This document shows, piece after piece, positions 35,643 through 39,019 of a DNA stretch of 39,019 bases. Under the pieces are notes generated by a model. That model saw only the letters and a program-made list of their open reading frames with translations, was not told the DNA's origin and did no database searches. Source of the stretch: a virus; IMG/VR virus record IMGVR_UViG_3300042478_002553, positions 1 through 39,019 of that record, one strand, 5' to 3'. Position 1 is the first letter of the stretch. Every line of letters starts with the position of its first letter. A program made the position numbers and the translations under genes.

Positions 35643-37577
35643 ATGGTATCCCCAATTCCTGTTTTAGAACAAAGAACACAAGGCGTTGTGGATTTGCCTA
35701 ACGCGCCAGACCCTATTGCTCAAAATGGTTTTAATTCTTTTGTTGAAGCGACTATAAACGCATCATCAGCTTTAGAAAAATCTCAACAAGAAGCAGAAAT
35801 TCGCGCAGAAAGAGAATACCAGCAAGAGTTAAAAATTCAGTCCATGCAATTAGAGACTGATATGACTACGCAAATTTTTGAATTGAATAATAAATATGCT
35901 TTTGCCCCAAAAGATTTAGAAACGGCTTTAAATGAATATAAAAAAGATTTTATGAAAAACATTATTGATCCAACACAATATGCTGTTTTTGATAATGCTT
36001 TTGAAATAAAAAAAATGGCTTCAATAAACGCCGCTTTTCAAAATTATAGAAAGCAAAACGTGCAGTTTACCGAATTGAACGCCCGTAAATTGGTGGATTC
36101 AAATTTAAATGCCATGAGCCAAACGGCATCTCAGTTTTTTGGGCAAGAGCAATCCGCGCAAGTCACGAGTTCCATGGCTATTATGCAGGCTTACAATGGT
36201 ATTTTGCAGGCATACAATCAAACGGATTCCGACGGCAATTTGATTTTTACCCCGTTACAGATTGTCAACGGCATACAGCAAGCGGACAAAAACCTAAATG
36301 AAGGCTTGTTTAATGGGTGGTTAAACAGCCAAACAGATGAAGATGAGGTTTTTCGTGTCCTTCAAAGCGGACAATTAAACGTGTTATTGCCAGACGGACA
36401 AAGAGGAGTAAACACTATCAATGTTTTATCTGGCATGGACCCCAAGTTTTTACAGAATGTCCAAGAAAAAATTATTGCCCGTAAAGAAGGGCAATTAAAC
36501 AAAATCAATACTGCCTTAGAAAAGAAAGACTATCCTAAGTATTTTGCCCTGAAAGGCACGCCTATCCCGTCTTTGGATTTAGCAGACCCAGCATCTTTTG
36601 TGGAAAGAAAAAAGTTTTTTGACGACCAAAGTCAAAACGATCCTAATCTTCGTGGTGTTTTTTTTCCTCTCTTAATGAGAGAGGAAGTAGATGGCATCGC
36701 GGCGCAAGTGGAATCTTTACCAGCCAACCAACGCGGGGCGTTTTTATCGGAATTAACAGAGAAAAACTCTAACGCCATTAACGATGAAATTCTTTCTTCT
36801 CTCTTTGAAAAAGACCCTAACCTTGCTTTAGCCACAAGTTATACTAAAATTGATGATGACATAACCAACAACATCATTTTTGGTCAGGAATTGAGAAAAT
36901 CAAAATCCGTAGAAATGGATGAAGCCTCTCTTAAAAAAGGTGCTATTGCAGACCTTAATGGCGTAGAAAACCCAGAATTTCGGGCTATGGCTATTGATGG
37001 TATTTTAAATATGGCAGCCGTAAAAGCAGCAAAAGGCGAAATTCTTGATGAAGAGGCTATTAAATCAATCAAAGAAAAAATGGGCCTAAACGTTTTAGAA
37101 TACAAAGGAGGGCGCGTTCTTCCTTTTCGGAAAGATGGCAAATATGTCACGCAAACAGAATTAAAAGATACTTTGAATACTTTAGATAACATCTTCCTAA
37201 AAAGCATAAACCATGCCGTACCTGGTTATTTTGACACTAAGCAAAAGAAGTTTGTTACTATTGACGTAGAGGATGTGCTGAACAAAGCCACGTTAGGGAC
37301 GTATTCTAATGGCATGTATAACGTGAAGGATTCCACTATTGAATGGGCAGCTTTGGATGCTAACGGGCAGCCTTTTGTGGATAATTTTGGGGACGTTATG
37401 CCTTTTATGCTTGATATGATAAACATCGTCAAAAACGAGAACATTAAACCTAAAAAAATTCCTCAAACTATGGAAGATTTTGTAAAGCCAACTAAAATTG
37501 ATATAACTCCGCTTTCAATTCCAGAAAAAAATCAGAAAAATAATCAAAATACACTTGATGGTATATTTGGCTTTTAA
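35643..37577 (+). CDS. Internal virion protein, T7 gp15-like in position, 644 aa
   Basis: A long, mostly helical protein without membrane segments. It opens VSPIPVLEQRTQGVVDLPNAP, has QQEAEIRAEREYQQELKIQSMQLETD (about residues 45-70) and repeated Asn/Gln/Lys-rich helices through the middle. Some parts (residues 470-600) have beta-like stretches. This composition and place in the order are typical of the second ejection protein, which builds the periplasmic tunnel in T7-like phages. It starts one base after the previous stop. Assignment rests on context. Confidence 0.62.
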   Translation: MVSPIPVLEQRTQGVVDLPNAPDPIAQNGFNSFVEATINASSALEKSQQEAEIRAEREYQQELKIQSMQLETDMTTQIFELNNKYAFAPKDLETALNEYKKDFMKNIIDPTQYAVFDNAFEIKKMASINAAFQNYRKQNVQFTELNARKLVDSNLNAMSQTASQFFGQEQSAQVTSSMAIMQAYNGILQAYNQTDSDGNLIFTPLQIVNGIQQADKNLNEGLFNGWLNSQTDEDEVFRVLQSGQLNVLLPDGQRGVNTINVLSGMDPKFLQNVQEKIIARKEGQLNKINTALEKKDYPKYFALKGTPIPSLDLADPASFVERKKFFDDQSQNDPNLRGVFFPLLMREEVDGIAAQVESLPANQRGAFLSELTEKNSNAINDEILSSLFEKDPNLALATSYTKIDDDITNNIIFGQELRKSKSVEMDEASLKKGAIADLNGVENPEFRAMAIDGILNMAAVKAAKGEILDEEAIKSIKEKMGLNVLEYKGGRVLPFRKDGKYVTQTELKDTLNTLDNIFLKSINHAVPGYFDTKQKKFVTIDVEDVLNKATLGTYSNGMYNVKDSTIEWAALDANGQPFVDNFGDVMPFMLDMINIVKNENIKPKKIPQTMEDFVKPTKIDITPLSIPEKNQKNNQNTLDGIFGF

Positions 37578-37579
37578 CT

Positions 37580-39001
37580 ATGGATGGCATTGCTTCTTTT
37601 TTAAAACCACATTCACCCAACAAGCCAGACATTGCTGTTGATTATAGCCCCGATTCCTTTTTAGAGAATGCCCAAGCGCAATTTTGGAACATGGCATCTA
37701 ATGAAACCACCACCTATCGTGACTTGCGTCAAATGAGAATGGAATCCGACCGCTTGGATGCGCTGCGTCCTTATATCGGTGACAACCCTGATTATACCAA
37801 AATGGCGGGATTTGAAACGCTAACAGAGGAAGACAAAGCCCTTGTACGTGGGGAATTTTCTTTATCAAGAGTGTTTTTAGGCGATAGCAAAGAAGCCGCA
37901 TTAAAAGCAAACCAAATCAGAAACACCCTTCTTGATGGCGTTGTGGATGGGCTAAGAGCACAAGGACAAGGGCAAAACCTGAAAACATCCAAAGAGATGA
38001 TGTCCACCATTGTTGAAGAAGCCAAAACCTACCAACAAGAGGCCAACGTCAAATTCCGTGGCTCAACAAATCTCAGTGCCATTGGGGGGCTTTTGGCGGG
38101 TGGGGCAGCGGGATCATTAGTGGACCCTGTCAATGCAGCGGCCACGTTTATAGGGCCAAGCGCGCGTGTCAAACTAGGCAAGGCACTATTGCAAGGTTTT
38201 GCGCTTAATGCAGGTGTGCAAGCTGTCCAGCAGGAAACGGATGAGTTTCGGGAATGGAAGCAGCAGTTAGGCGCGGAATGGGGCATAGAGGAGCGTCTTT
38301 CTAACATTGCCTTTGCAGGGTTTGCGGGTTCTGCCTTTGAAGGCCTTTATCGTGGTTTAAAAGCCCTACCGAGTGTGTCTATGACGGCGGCGGAGCATTT
38401 GTTCAGAAACAAGAAAGCCAGTGCTGGCGGCGGTATAAACACTCAAGCCTTGGCTGATGAATTGGCAATTAAAGCCAGACAAGCGCATATTATGGAAACG
38501 GCCCCTGATAATTCTATCAATGGGCTAAGGAATCATGAAGCGGCTTTGCGTGATTTGGATAATGGGAAGCTGGATGTCCCAAGTGTAGATAACCAACGGT
38601 TTAAAGATGATATTATCAATTCTAAAAACATCATAACGGAGGATATGCCCAATTCCTATAGGGGGCTAAAGGAATCTATTAAACAAAATACCGCTGTGAA
38701 CGTAGCGGCGGCAGACAATCAGTTCGACGTACAAAAAGAATCCGCTTTTTTCCCCAAGGCCAGAGAAGACTTTAATCCCCAACAAATAGTCAATCCACCA
38801 CCGAAACAAGCATTATCCCCACAAACAGAGATTGAACGGGCCGCTGACCTTAAACTAAGTGCTTTTGAGGGCATGGTAGAACGTGACCCCGAGGCTTTTG
38901 TTGTGATTGACGGAAATGCTACTCGTGTGTCAGACATCTTGGAAACGGTGAGGGAATTTGATAACCATGTAAATGCGTTTAAAGCCTGTGGGATATTATG
39001 A
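37580..39001 (+). CDS. Internal virion protein (N-terminal partner of the 820-aa protein), 473 aa
   Basis: Starts two bases after the gp15-like gene. Residues about 145-215 hold Gly/Ala-rich hydrophobic stretches (IGGLLAGGAAGSLVDPVNAAATFIG; KALLQGFALNAGVQAVQQET), a pattern common in large podoviral ejection proteins. The flanks are charged helices. I expected a lytic transglycosylase domain at such a position but do not see a convincing catalytic E-S motif. The stop overlaps the 820-residue gene in an ATGA across the circular junction, and the two together may replace a single gp16-type protein. The last codons are duplicated at 2-109. Confidence 0.65.
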   Translation: MDGIASFLKPHSPNKPDIAVDYSPDSFLENAQAQFWNMASNETTTYRDLRQMRMESDRLDALRPYIGDNPDYTKMAGFETLTEEDKALVRGEFSLSRVFLGDSKEAALKANQIRNTLLDGVVDGLRAQGQGQNLKTSKEMMSTIVEEAKTYQQEANVKFRGSTNLSAIGGLLAGGAAGSLVDPVNAAATFIGPSARVKLGKALLQGFALNAGVQAVQQETDEFREWKQQLGAEWGIEERLSNIAFAGFAGSAFEGLYRGLKALPSVSMTAAEHLFRNKKASAGGGINTQALADELAIKARQAHIMETAPDNSINGLRNHEAALRDLDNGKLDVPSVDNQRFKDDIINSKNIITEDMPNSYRGLKESIKQNTAVNVAAADNQFDVQKESAFFPKAREDFNPQQIVNPPPKQALSPQTEIERAADLKLSAFEGMVERDPEAFVVIDGNATRVSDILETVREFDNHVNAFKACGIL

Positions 39002-39019
39002 ATGATTTTTTAGATTGCT
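38893..39019. repeat. Terminal direct repeat, right copy
   Basis: Second copy of the 127-base end repeat (see 1-127). Removing one copy leaves a 38,892-bp circular map in which the internal virion protein gene at 37580 runs directly into the one at 106. The last 22 bases (38998-39019) repeat the first codons of the 820-residue protein gene. Confidence 0.95.

Noticed and set aside
1-39019. CRISPR array, insertion sequence or transposase
   Set aside because: No regularly spaced repeats, no transposase-like protein and no IS-type terminal inverted repeats with target duplications were found.

Overview
The window is one complete tailed-phage genome read linearly from an arbitrary point. Its first 127 bases recur exactly as its last 127 bases, so the unit genome is 38,892 bp and circular, or circularly permuted. 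The protein ending at 109 is the 3' end of the one starting at 37580. The virion genes give a podovirus of T7-like architecture: a large terminase, a 12-fold type head-tail connector, a scaffold, a tail tube adaptor and nozzle, and several large ejection proteins. No phage RNA polymerase, DNA polymerase, primase or integrase is visible. Replication appears to rely on the host replisome, recruited by a replisome-organizer/loader-like pair. The GTA-type 3TM holin, Bbp19-type virion protein and RecA-like Sak4-type ATPase suggest a proteobacterial host, perhaps an alphaproteobacterium. Base composition is moderately AT-rich. This host guess is inference.

Layout. A late + strand block runs from about 24993 through the window end and round to 10044: terminase, small proteins, connector, Bbp19-like protein, scaffold, capsid, decoration, tail tube A and B, internal virion proteins, tailspike and other appendage proteins, then a 13-codon Lys/Gly peptide gene. 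It converges on a - strand operon (14156 to 10055) carrying a PD-(D/E)XK nuclease, the RecA-like ATPase and the lysis cassette (small membrane protein, endolysin, 3TM holin). So lysis is transcribed with recombination genes, opposite to the virion genes. Next come short divergent units of small genes (14236 to 16761) with an HTH regulator, and a ribbon-helix-helix regulator at 16853. A 549-bp non-coding interval (17060 to 17608) precedes the replication pair (17609 to 18899). A + strand string of small genes follows (18967 to 21375), then a - strand string (21460 to 23443) ending in an XRE-type regulator. The 363-bp interval at 23444 to 23806 has promoters on both sides. Finally there is an ArdC-type antirestriction gene and a terminator before the late genes.

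Most notable features. The interval before the replication initiator holds two diverged copies of what looks like one structured RNA. Each has its own promoter, whose predicted start coincides with the first base-paired stem. Three sequence blocks are conserved, and several helices are kept with different bases. The first copy ends at a strong intrinsic terminator. I do not recognise this RNA. Other points are a family of TGTGT-N7-ACACA dyads at several early promoters, a hairpin covering the ribosome binding site of the capsid gene, GC-rich patches inside appendage genes, and a discoidin-like domain inside the tail nozzle protein. All function calls rest on reading motifs by eye; no database search was possible.
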